DNA of 64,000 bases from Laetiporus sulphureus 93-53 (Eukaryota; Basidiomycota; Agaricomycetes; Polyporales; Laetiporaceae), in the NCBI RefSeq assembly GCF_001632365.1, contig NW_024468513.1, positions 60,374 through 124,373 of the forward strand, in the 5' to 3' direction. Within the stretch, counting starts at the first letter, position 1. Every line of letters starts with the position of its first letter. The position numbers and the translations under genes were made by a program. The notes under the pieces are model-generated. The model saw nothing but the letters and a program-made list of their open reading frames with translations, searched no databases and was not told the DNA's origin. This document shows, one piece after another, positions 1 to 8,909 of the stretch.

Positions 1-571
1 AAGATGCTTTTATCTGCTTGCCATTACCAAAAAAGACAGTGAGTCGGAGAAAGTCTTATGACCTCCTTGTTTTAGAGCTTTCTCCGGGTTGGAAGCTTCT
101 TATCGCGTGCTTATTGGCTTGTACGAGCGAAATCCAGCGAGAACAAGTCGAAACGGAGGTTCTCGAGTCGCAAGCCGATTTGAGTTTTCCTGGTGCCTTT
201 TGTGGTGCATTGACTTCTCCGGATGCAGACACTGTTCACTGATGACGAATCAGCCTGAGTTAGATATTCGAAGGAGCGGTTATAGAGCAGCGAAGTGTTA
301 AGAAGGTTAAGAAGCGTCTGTGTTTCATGCTGTCGAGAACATTAATGGTTGTTGGAAGACCTGTTTGGAGGGGATGCTCCGACTATCTCGCGCATGCGAC
401 CTCTATGACCTGAACAAGCAGGAAATTCTCAATGATGATCCTTCGCGTATGTATTAGGTTTCGAAGTCTACCCGCATGCGGTATCCGTGCATGATAGCAC
501 TGTGTGCATGAGGCCTTGACGAATTCGGCGTTCAGGGGGTGCTTGTCCCTGTCACCGAGGCCCCTTCCGAG

Positions 572-577
572 TATAAA
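572..577 (+). promoter_or_regulatory. TATA box of peptide copy 1
   Basis: A TATAAA box lies 48 bp before the start codon at 620. The same box with the same leading bases occurs before copies 2 and 3, so the core promoter was duplicated with the gene. Confidence 0.6.
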
Positions 578-619
578 TTGAGTTCTCACCCACACAGTCC
601 ATCATCTACACCCATCATC

Positions 620-936
620 ATGAAGTTCGCCACATCCCTCACCGTTCTTGTTATCGCCGTCGCAACTCCCGCTGCCGCGGGTCCGATCGCCTATGCCTTA
701 TGTCAAACAGGTACGTATACTTCCTCAATGTGGATCACACTGCCTTGGACTGACGTGCTGTGCGTACTGCAGGGTGTAACACGGTCGCAGCGGCCTGTTA
801 CTCTGCCGCCGGGTTCCAGTTCGGGACCGTCGTTGCTAGCCTTTTGGCACCCGCGACGATCCTGGCCTGCAACACCGCGTTGGGGACGTGCTCCGCGACT
901 TGCGCTACGGTGGCGCTCTTTGCGCCTACCCCTTGA
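620..936 (+). CDS. Small secreted cysteine-rich peptide, copy 1 (zygote-specific-like)
   Basis: Two exons, 620-710 and 773-936, join across a 62-bp intron (GTACGT...CTGCAG) to give about 84 residues. A signal peptide (MKFATSLTVLVIAVATPAAA) is followed by a mature chain starting GPIAYALC. The six cysteines are spaced C-x3-C-x6-C-x23-C-x6-C-x3-C, a mirror-symmetric pattern that would suit an antiparallel helical hairpin held by three disulfides (inference). From memory, agaricomycete proteins of this kind are annotated as 'zygote-specific' class V-like proteins, from weak similarity to a Chlamydomonas gene; their function is unknown. This copy differs from copies 2 and 3 at several positions (Ser for Ala after the third Cys, Leu-Leu in the central linker) but keeps every cysteine. 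It is probably exported; nothing in the sequence shows a target. Confidence 0.82.
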
Positions 937-2886
937 ATGATGCCCGTGCGGTACTGTAGTACGCTGTCGAAGTGGGTATGGTATACTTGCTTGGTGTATG
1001 ATTCACTTCTGATGGTTCGCTCTCTCATGCGCGTGCACACGTTCGTATGGGCAGCTGGTTTAGACATCATGAGGATGCTCAAGTTGATCTCGTCGTCGTC
1101 GTGTCGTGTCGTGTCTTGCGATCTGGATTCACGTGTTTCTCAGTCATGTTAAAATGTACAACTTGCTGCGCTCATGTACCCTGGACGGTATATAGTGCCG
1201 TTTTCATATTCCATTTGCAATCGCGTTTCGGTCCTGTGCGCACCTCGTAAGTGATTTGGCGCAGAGCATGCTGAGCTATACAGAAAGATGCATGCTAGAT
1301 TGCAATAATGCCCTACGAACAGCGCGACATTTCGCTAAATCGTATTCATGAATATAAGTACAGTAGTTATAGTATTGAACATATTCAAGGGAGCGGTAAG
1401 AACGCACGCAGCCTATGCAACATCAATGATGGACCCAGTGTTTTGCGTTGTGAGCTCAGCCGGAGGTGCTGGTCCGAATATGTCTAGGACTGGGTCCTTG
1501 TGCGTGTTTTTGTAGCTGAAACTGGAGGATCGTACGTTCATCATGGAGAGGTAGACTAGTCAGCGACAGATGGACTTATTACCAGATTCGTGCGAGCTGG
1601 CCGATACCGACCGTACCAACGAAGAAGTTGACCTGCGGGACAATTGTAATATTGAGCAAGACAGTTCGCAGCATATGCGAATGAAGACTGACAGCAGCAA
1701 GGCTGTAATTGATCGGCCTGATGACGAGCGAGTAGCGCACCCAGATGAAGCCGGTTGCAGTGAGATATGGGGGCCACAATCAGGAAGGCACGCGTGAAGA
1801 GAGGATTGACAGTTGCGATCTCAGCAAGCAAAACTCTGCATGATCTAAAGCCGACGCACCGGGAGCGCTGGAATGGGCGTCGGGGCGGGGATTGGTCCGG
1901 AGATGGCACCGGCCCTGGGTATGCCCGCGAGGAGGCCTCGACGCAGCCCACTAAATGACGGCCTAGCAGTAATGTGAGAGGCGGCTTGGAGAACACACTA
2001 ACTTCCTGAATACCTCAATCGGATGCGACTCGTCAGTACATGCTAGCAAAATAGATAAGAACTCGACTAGACGGGTCGACAATGCCCACCGGGTGCGTAG
2101 CACACTGGTTTTGATTGAAAGTGATGCTCTGACATTCCCTGCAGTTCTTGATCGAGCAGGTTGAGAATCGCTTGGTGGAGTCCGTTCGGTATTCAATGCA
2201 GTCAATAGCATGTTGTACATAGTCACTCAAGTTGCGGGGCCCCAATGACCGGAACAGACCGGATCACGCATGAACCGCCGGATTTGGCAAACAAGCTTGG
2301 TTGCATCGAAGGCGGCGATTCGCACTTGTTTGGCGAACGAACCTTCCATCGCCCGACACGAAATGCGAAGCCCCTGAATGATTCAAAAGGTCTGCGAGTG
2401 CACCGATGTGAACACGCCACTTCAAGGTACGTATGGCTCAGGATCGTCGCGAACATTTAGGCCTTTCTGAGGTTGAATGCCGCAAACACTTCCTTCCTGC
2501 AAGCGTTTGAACTATGCTTAACCCTTTCTCCACCTCTACACACCCTGCTGCCGGCAGATCGCCGTCTACAGTGACAGACTCCTAACAATTTTTGTTCCCA
2601 TTACGTTTATGTGATGGCATTTTCTGGTGGGAAGCACGGTGCTCGTCATAGATCAGGAGCGGTATATAAGAAACATCGCACCTGGTCAGACTCATTCACG
2701 ATACGCCTTCGCGTATTAGGTTTCGAAGTCTGCCCGCATGCGATGTCCGTGCATGATACATGTGTCACTGCGGACACGACAGCAGTGCGGCAGTGTGCAT
2801 GAGGCCTTGAGGCCTTGACTTGAGTTCGGCGTTCAGGGGTGCTTGCGGCCCGCTGTCACCTGTCACCGAAGCCCCTTCCCTTGAAG
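937..2886. other. Intergenic, duplicated flank then unique sequence
   Basis: No convincing gene. The first 925 bp are part of the duplicated block. 1960-2580 is unique, with only short unrelated open frames. 2690-2886 repeats the upstream promoter region of copies 1 and 3: the sequence near 2705-2750 recurs at 445-490 and 4452-4500, which suggests a conserved promoter module. Confidence 0.6.
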
Positions 2887-2892
2887 TATAAA
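2887..2892 (+). promoter_or_regulatory. TATA box of peptide copy 2
   Basis: TATAAA, 48 bp before the start codon at 2935, at exactly the spacing seen in copy 1. Confidence 0.6.
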
Positions 2893-2934
2893 TCGAGTTG
2901 TCGCCCATGCAGTCCTTCCTCTACGCCCATCATC

Positions 2935-3252
2935 ATGAAGTTCACCACTACCCTCACCACTCTCGCCCTCGCCCTCGCAACTCCCGCCGCCGCGGGTCCG
3001 ATTGCCTATGGCTTATGCCAGACAGGTATGTATACGTCCTCAATGTGCGACCACACGTTCTTGGACTGACGTGCTGTGGGTAACGCAGGCTGCAACACGG
3101 TCGCAGTGGCCTGTTACGCTGCCGCCGGATTCCAGTTCGGGACCGTCGTTGCTAGCCCCTTGGTACCCGCGACGATCCTGGCCTGTAACGCTGCTTTGGG
3201 AACGTGCTCGGCCACTTGCGCTACGGTGGTGCTCCTTGCGCCTATCCCTTGA
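2935..3252 (+). CDS. Small secreted cysteine-rich peptide, copy 2 (zygote-specific-like)
   Basis: Two exons, 2935-3025 and 3089-3252, with a 63-bp intron at the same position and phase as in the sister genes (within the Gly codon after CQTG). The product is about 84 residues: signal peptide MKFTTTLTTLALALATPAAA, then GPIAYGLC and the C-x3-C-x6-C-x23-C-x6-C-x3-C array, ending in APIP. It is closer to copy 3 than to copy 1. Its downstream flank runs directly into a decayed fragment of a fourth copy at 3605. Family assignment is from memory of agaricomycete proteins labelled zygote-specific-like; the function is unknown. Confidence 0.82.
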
Positions 3253-3604
3253 ATGAAGCCCGTGCGGTACTGTACGCTGTCGAAACGGGTATGGTATAAT
3301 TCCTTTGCGCACGATCCTCTTCTGATGTTTCACTCCTCTCTCATCCGTTAGTGTTTAGACATCATAAGGATGCTCAAGTTGATCTCGTCGTGTCGTGTCG
3401 CTCTGGATTCACGTGTTTCTCAGTGATGTCTAATGTACACACGTTGTTGCGCCCGAGTCTCGAAGTAATTCTTGACATGTACTTTGGACGATATATCATA
3501 GTCTTTTTTACATTTCACTTCCAATCGCGTTTCGGTCCTGTGCACACCTCCGAGGTGATTTGGCGCAGAGCATGCTGGAGCTGTACAGAAATATGCACGC
3601 TAGA

Positions 3605-3735
3605 TTCCAGTTCGGTATCGTGATTGCCAGCCCTCTGGTCCCTGCCACGATTGTCGCTTGCAACACCACCCTTCAGTTGGCACTTGCTCCGCTGCCTAGT
3701 ACGCGTCCGTCGCACTTATTGCTCCTACCCCTTAA
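3605..3735 (+). pseudogene. Remnant of a fourth secreted peptide copy (exon 2 only)
   Basis: The translation starts FQFGIVIASPLVPATIVACN, which aligns with the second half of exon 2 of the intact genes. The frame is then lost, and an APTP-stop ending reappears at 3733-3735 in another frame. There is no first exon or signal peptide. The remnant is joined directly to sequence that in the other copies is 3' flank (the GCTAGATT stretch ending at 3606), so it looks like a scar of ectopic recombination between tandem copies. Confidence 0.7.
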
Positions 3736-4575
3736 ACGTAAGTCAGCGCAAATCGCTGATAGAGCCTGGTGTTGAAGAAAGTAATGAGAAGCTCGCAATT
3801 AGAATATGTGCTGCAGTAATGCCAGTTGAATCACCTGTTTTTTCGGTCGCTGCTATCTGCACAGCTGCATGTCATGATTTTCGTCCTTGGCCGCGATTGC
3901 TGTCGTTCGCAGAGTGATATGAAGCATGTCGTCTGCTATGTTTTGCGCTCGTTTACTGCTGTCTGTTATGTACTTTTAGAACCCATTAATGCGTGCATTG
4001 CCTGAAGCTGTTATTGTTCTGGACGTCACATAGTCTTTACAATAGCCAACATAGTTCCACGGCTCCAACGTTCGGCGTATACTGCCAGTCTATCACGGAG
4101 TTTCCTATCATAGCATGTTTTCCCCTCCATTTAGTAGCACAGACTCCGCAACGCCGCCCTGACGACATATAACACTGGACGTACCACATCTTATACAGCT
4201 GAGATGTGCATTGTGGCGTAATATCGACTTCTCCGGATGTAGATACTGTTCAACGCTGAAGAACTTTCAGATTAGACATTCGAAGGAGCGGTTATAGAGT
4301 AGCTCGGAAGTGTGAAGATGCGTCTATGTTTCATGCTATCCGGCAGAGCGTTGATTATTGCTGGAGGACCTCTTTGCAGGGGATTCTCCGACTATCTCGC
4401 GCATGCGACCTCTACGACCTGAACAAGCAGGAAATTCTCATGATGATGGGAGTACGCTTTCGCGTATTAGGTTTCGAAGTCTACCCGCATGCATGCGGTG
4501 GCCTCCGTACATGTGTCAAAGGGGTACTAGTTCAGGGGGTGTTTGCCGCTGTTACCTCGGGGGCCTCTTCCACAG

Positions 4576-4581
4576 TATAAA
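4576..4581 (+). promoter_or_regulatory. TATA box of peptide copy 3
   Basis: TATAAA, 54 bp before the start codon at 4630. The leader is six bases longer than in copies 1 and 2. Confidence 0.6.
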
Positions 4582-4629
4582 TTGAGGTCTCGCCCATACA
4601 GCCCTTCTTCTACATCTACGCCCATCATC

Positions 4630-4950
4630 ATGAAGTTCACCACCACCCTCACCACTATCGCCCTCGCCCTCGCCACTCCCGCCGCCGCGGGTCCGATTGC
4701 CTATGGCTTATGCCAGACAGGTACGTATACGTCCTTAACGTGGATCACACGTTACAAGTTGGACTGACGTGCTGTGCGTAATGCAGGCTGCAACGCAGTC
4801 GCAGTGGCCTGTTACGCTGCTGCAGGGTTTCAGTTCGGGACCGTCGTTGCTACCCCCTTGGCACCCGCGACGGTCCTGGCCTGTAACGCTGCTTTGGGGA
4901 CGTGCTCGGCCACTTGCGCTACGGTGGTGCTCTTTGCGCCTATCCCTTGA
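4630..4950 (+). CDS. Small secreted cysteine-rich peptide, copy 3 (zygote-specific-like)
   Basis: Two exons, 4630-4720 and 4787-4950, with a 66-bp intron (GTACGT...ATGCAG). The product is about 84 residues: signal peptide MKFTTTLTTIALALATPAAA, then GPIAYGLCQTGCN and the same six-cysteine mirror pattern, ending APIP. All residues that define the family in copies 1 and 2 are kept, so three copies look functional. The three lie about 1.7-2.3 kb apart in one orientation, typical of tandem expansion by unequal crossing over. Likely secreted; role unknown. Confidence 0.84.
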
Positions 4951-5912
4951 ATGAAGCTCGTGCGGTACTGTTTGCTGTTGAAGCGGGTATGGTAAAATTC
5001 CTTTGCGCATGATCCTCTTCTGATGTTTCACTCTCTAATGCGCGTGCACACGTCTGCACGGGCAGCTGGTTTAGGCGTCTTGATGATGCTCAAGTTAATC
5101 TCGTCGATTCGCGCTCTGTGTATTTATGCGTTTCTTAGCCATGTTTATGTACAACGTTGCTGCGCTCGAGTCTCGAAGTAATTTTTGACATGTACCCTGG
5201 ACGGTATATAGTCGGTTTTATATTTCACTTTGAATCGCGTTTCGGTCCTGTGCACACCTCGGAAGTGATTTGGCGCAGAGCATGCTGAGCGATACAGAAA
5301 GATGCACGCTAGATTTCAACCATGCCATACAAACAGCGCGGTATTTCGCTAAATCATATTCATGAATATAAGAACAGTAACTACTATAAGAACATAGTTG
5401 AGGAAGGATAAGGACGCACGCAGCCTATGCAACATCAGTGATGGGCCCAGGCTTTTGCGTTGTGAACTCAGCCGGAGTTGCTGGTCCAAATATGTCTAGG
5501 ACTGGGTCTTTGTGTGTGTTGTTGTAGCTGAAGCAGGAGGATGGTACGTTCATCATGGAGAGGTAGACCAGTCAGCAACAGATGGACTTACTACCAGATT
5601 CGTGCGAGCTGGCCGACACCAGTCGTACCAACGAAGAAGTTGACCTGTGGGACAATTGTAATATTGAGTAAGAGAGTTCGCAGTATATGCGAATGAATAC
5701 TGACAGCAGCAAGGCTGTAATTGATCGGCTTGATGACAAGCGAGTAGCGCACCCAGATGAAGCCGGTTGCAGTGAGAGCTGTATTTGCATGGTACGGGGG
5801 GCCACAATCAGGAAGGCACGATCACAATAGCCACCACGATGCGTAAAGAGAAGATTGACAGTTATGATCTCAGCAAGCAGAACTCTGCGTGATCCAAAGC
5901 CGACGCACCGAG

Positions 5913-6464
5913 ATTCTGCGGAACACTCAGCTTTTCAGCGGGCCGCGAGAGATCCTTGAGGCCCGCCGCAACCAAGCACCATTTCATGAGCGGGGCCCAG
6001 AAGAAGACCGTCTTCGGGCCTAGCCACGGCAACCGTTGGGGATTCGGCGGGCAGTTTGGGTCAGCGCGGATCGCGTGCATGCGGGGTGGCAGGCGCACCT
6101 GCGGGGTGGTTCATGAACGCCTGGAACCTGGACGTGCCTGCCGCTGTTGCTGCTCCCGACATTGTGGTGTGCTGGCGGGGGAATGAGGGTGAGGGTGGGC
6201 AGGCGTTAGCGTTGCGTTAGTCAGTGGGTGGGCCCACCTTGAGAACCACCTTGCGCTGGTCGGAGTGTGGGATGCACGTGATCTTTGCGGTGCGCGAACC
6301 GCGCGTTCATAGGCGCGCATGGCCTGACCGCGGCGATCAACGTTAAACAGCATTCCCAACGTCGTTGTCCCTCCTTCCGTCTTGTTACTCCCTTAAACTC
6401 GTCACGGTCTTCTGTTGAAGAAGAAAACTGCGATAGCTCGAGCAATCTACTCAGTTCCACGACC
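5913..6464. other. Intergenic, leader of the APQ12-like gene
   Basis: Unique, GC-rich sequence beyond the duplicated block. It presumably holds the promoter and 5' leader of the gene at 6465. The reading frame stays open upstream to 6285, but Met-Asp-Thr at 6465 is the better start: it follows a CGACC context and precedes the first hydrophobic helix. Confidence 0.4.
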
Positions 6465-7298
6465 ATGGACACCGCAGAGGCGGTTTTACCAGCGTTCCTC
6501 GACCCTCTCCTGGACTATCTCTACGAGGCTCTCCCGCCGTCCATCTACAATGCAGTACTGCAGATCCTTGCATATGCATTCTCTTTCTTCGCATCCATGT
6601 ATACTGTGATCAAGGATCTCGCAACATCTCCTCCATCGGAATGGGATGCCCATGTGCTCTTGCCACCGCTCGTCACGCTGCTCGCCGCATACCTCGCACT
6701 GCTCAGCATCTACCGCACCACGGGATGGATGTTCCGCACGACGTTTTGGTTCGTGAAATGGGGAGTGGTTATCTCCCTGCTTGCAGCGGGATCGGGGTGG
6801 ATGCTGGGGAATGCGTATGCGAACGGCGACATCGATATCGCAGGTCTATTTGCGGGCACGGGCGTCTTGCCAGCGCTTGGCGGGATTATCATGCATATGC
6901 TCAGCGGGGAAGGGGAGGGAGATGGATCAAAGTCGAGCAGCAGCGCCACCAAATCCTCGCGCTCGCGGCCACGAAAGGAAAGGGGACAGCGGCCAAAGGC
7001 ATGGGAGTCCTGGGACAAGCAACACGAATGGCAGTACAGCGAGGACGCCGCTGCCCAGGAAGGAGGCGATGAAAACTCAGCAAGCGTGCAAAGCGTAATC
7101 GGAAAAATTATTGGGACGGTTGAACGGAATGTCAAGGAGGGGGACTGGTGGGAGGCAGGGAAGCATGCGGCGGACGACTCCGACGAGCGCACGGAAGGAG
7201 AAGGAAAAGGCGCGGACGATGACGATGGTTCAAGTACCTCGAGGAGAAGGCGGTCGAAACCTAAGGCTAGAACGGAGGCGAAGGCGGGTTCCCGTTAG
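6465..7298 (+). CDS. APQ12: APQ12-like nuclear envelope/ER membrane protein
   Basis: An uninterrupted 277-residue frame, unusual here in having no intron. The N-terminal half has three hydrophobic segments (about residues 30-48, 66-88 and 98-118), including the stretch YLALLSIYRTTGWMFRTTFW that I associate with the fungal Apq12 family (nuclear pore assembly and biogenesis domain). The C-terminal half is soluble, low-complexity and charged: Ser/Arg/Lys tracts around 160-185 and an acidic stretch (ADDDDGSS) near the end. Apq12 proteins sit in the ER and nuclear envelope and affect membrane fluidity and pore biogenesis (family knowledge). The family call rests on the membrane region only; a generic ER tail-anchored protein is the main alternative. 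Confidence 0.65.
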   Translation: MDTAEAVLPAFLDPLLDYLYEALPPSIYNAVLQILAYAFSFFASMYTVIKDLATSPPSEWDAHVLLPPLVTLLAAYLALLSIYRTTGWMFRTTFWFVKWGVVISLLAAGSGWMLGNAYANGDIDIAGLFAGTGVLPALGGIIMHMLSGEGEGDGSKSSSSATKSSRSRPRKERGQRPKAWESWDKQHEWQYSEDAAAQEGGDENSASVQSVIGKIIGTVERNVKEGDWWEAGKHAADDSDERTEGEGKGADDDDGSSTSRRRRSKPKARTEAKAGSR

Positions 7299-8187
7299 TT
7301 TGCGTATTCGCAATTCATCATGTGGTATGTCCATGCGACCATCAGTCGTCCCATCTCTGATTCCCTGCTGCAGGAAGCAATGTATTTATATGGAGCTCCC
7401 CTAACATATCGCGTTCATTCATCTTTGTCTCGTATACTTTAAAGCGAGTACCAATGAATGTTGCGTTCGTTATGCCGTCTGCGGATCTGTGTCATGAATG
7501 TCAAGATCGTTCACGACGCCAAGCTCTCAACATACCCGAGTCGCGAATTTGACAGTATTACGTGAATGTCGACAAGCATTGTGCTGGCCTGTGGTCCTGC
7601 CCATGCCGCGCCCCGTCGGCTTCGCAACTGTACGGCAGCGCCTAGACTGCAAAGTGAGCTATACTCTGTTTCATCGTCTTTACTCTGTTGTGGTGGCCAT
7701 AGGTTTTCCAATTTCCTGACACATGTCAGTATGATCTATCATATATCACTATCTGCGTGGATGTGTGTGGGCTCTCGGCGCCCGCTGTGGTGAAGGTAAC
7801 GGGTCATCCGTCCCGCCACAATTTGATCGAAGGTGCGTGACAGACACAGAACCATGTCGATGTCATCCCGCGTCACAGCCTCACAAAATTGGAGAGACCC
7901 TGACAATCCAAACTCCGTTGAGTGGATTTCTGGGGTGGCAACCCACAGCGGCCAATCAGAGGCTCAGGTTCTGCGTTCCGGTGAACACCGAAACTTTACG
8001 TCCCAACTCCGGGAGTGGTACCGATTAATTCTCACGCAAAATAAACAGTCGCAAACAGACGGGATATATCTAACCGGTTCTCTTGTCGAATGTATTCCCT
8101 CCTCACTCTTTCCCTGACGCTCAGTCGTCCTGCACTGCCAGTCCTTGTCCCCCCACTGTGCCCTCTTTGCGTGAAACATCTGTTGCA
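7299..8187. other. Intergenic between APQ12-like gene and conserved short protein
   Basis: AT-richer spacer with 3' UTR-like sequence after 7299 and a pyrimidine-rich leader before 8188. I see no gene in it. Confidence 0.4.
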
Positions 8188-8909
8188 ATGGCCCTCAAGC
8201 GGAAGATGGACTTTGACGATGCGGTCGACGTGCGCCGGGTCAGTCACGGTCCTGGCTGCATATTTTGTCACTCGTACTGACGCGCTTGGTGTTTGCAGGA
8301 CGTGAAGCAGCCTAAGCTCGTCCCCTTCCCACAGACCGAGCCTGACAGTGACGTTGCCATGATGGATGCTTCCGACTACCCCCTTGAGCCTCTCTTCCTT
8401 TCCATGCAACAGTTCCACACGCGTCTTCCTTCTAACGCGAGCTACTCATCGTCGAGCGCGGGGGACTCGCCCCATCTCTCGCGTGAGTCTGGACGAAGTC
8501 CGCATTGACATCTTAGGCGCACGCTGACCCCGTGACTCCCCAGCTATGTACCCATCGTTCGACCTGTATCCCTCCGACGATCAGGGCTACATTGGCGCTC
8601 AGAATCCCTTCGACTCGCCGATGTGCAACGCGCCTCGTGCTGTTGGTCTCCTCCAGCCGAAGAATGCCTCGTTCACACATCATGGGTAGGTGTACTTTCC
8701 TAGTGGTATTGGTCGGCATTGCCGTACCGTGTCGAAGTGTTGCTGATCGACGATCCCATATTATGTTCTTGCCTGTCGCCATCTGCAGTGCCAGCTGTAC
8801 GCAAATACCGAAACTCCGTGTTGCTTGCTCTCCAGGACTCAACGGACAAAGGACGATGTGGGCGCACTGCGAGCAATGTGGAGCGATTGAAATGGTCCGG
8901 ACCGATTAA
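8188..8909 (+). CDS. Conserved basidiomycete protein of unknown function (165 aa)
   Basis: Four exons, 8188-8238, 8299-8482, 8544-8685 and 8789-8909, splice in frame to 165 residues. Signposts are the basic start MALKRK, an early motif KQPKLVPFP, a Ser/Asp-rich middle, LLQPKNASF, and a C-terminal block ending LRVACSPG..GQRTMWAHCEQC. The last block has two CxxC-like cysteines (HCEQC plus earlier Cys) and is the most family-like part. I recall similar proteins in many agaricomycetes, always annotated as hypothetical, with the same N- and C-terminal signatures. No enzyme motif, signal peptide or membrane segment is visible. The basic start could be a nuclear signal (inference). Confidence 0.75.

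Larger units (their letters stand above)
205..1862. repeat. Duplicated block around peptide copy 1
   Basis: This stretch matches about 4215-5912 in the same orientation, including upstream flank, gene, and about 900 bp of downstream flank. Shared landmarks are the sequence around 270-290 (again near 4275), the 3' flank near 1240-1300 (again near 5260-5310) and the block 1570-1750 (again at 5590-5760). Matching ends abruptly at 1862 and 5912. Outside the small peptide gene I see no coding potential here; the open frames at 1556-1996 differ between copies and have no protein-like features. Confidence 0.75.
4215..5912. repeat. Duplicated block around peptide copy 3
   Basis: Second unit of the block described at 205-1862, same orientation. 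The intact peptide gene lies at 4630-4950. The downstream flank 5040-5912 matches 1040-1862 with scattered substitutions and small indels. No other gene is seen in it. Confidence 0.75.

Noticed and set aside
1556..1996. 146-codon minus-strand frame in the duplicated flank
   Set aside because: The matching stretch at 5553-5807 does not keep the frame, so it is not under coding constraint.
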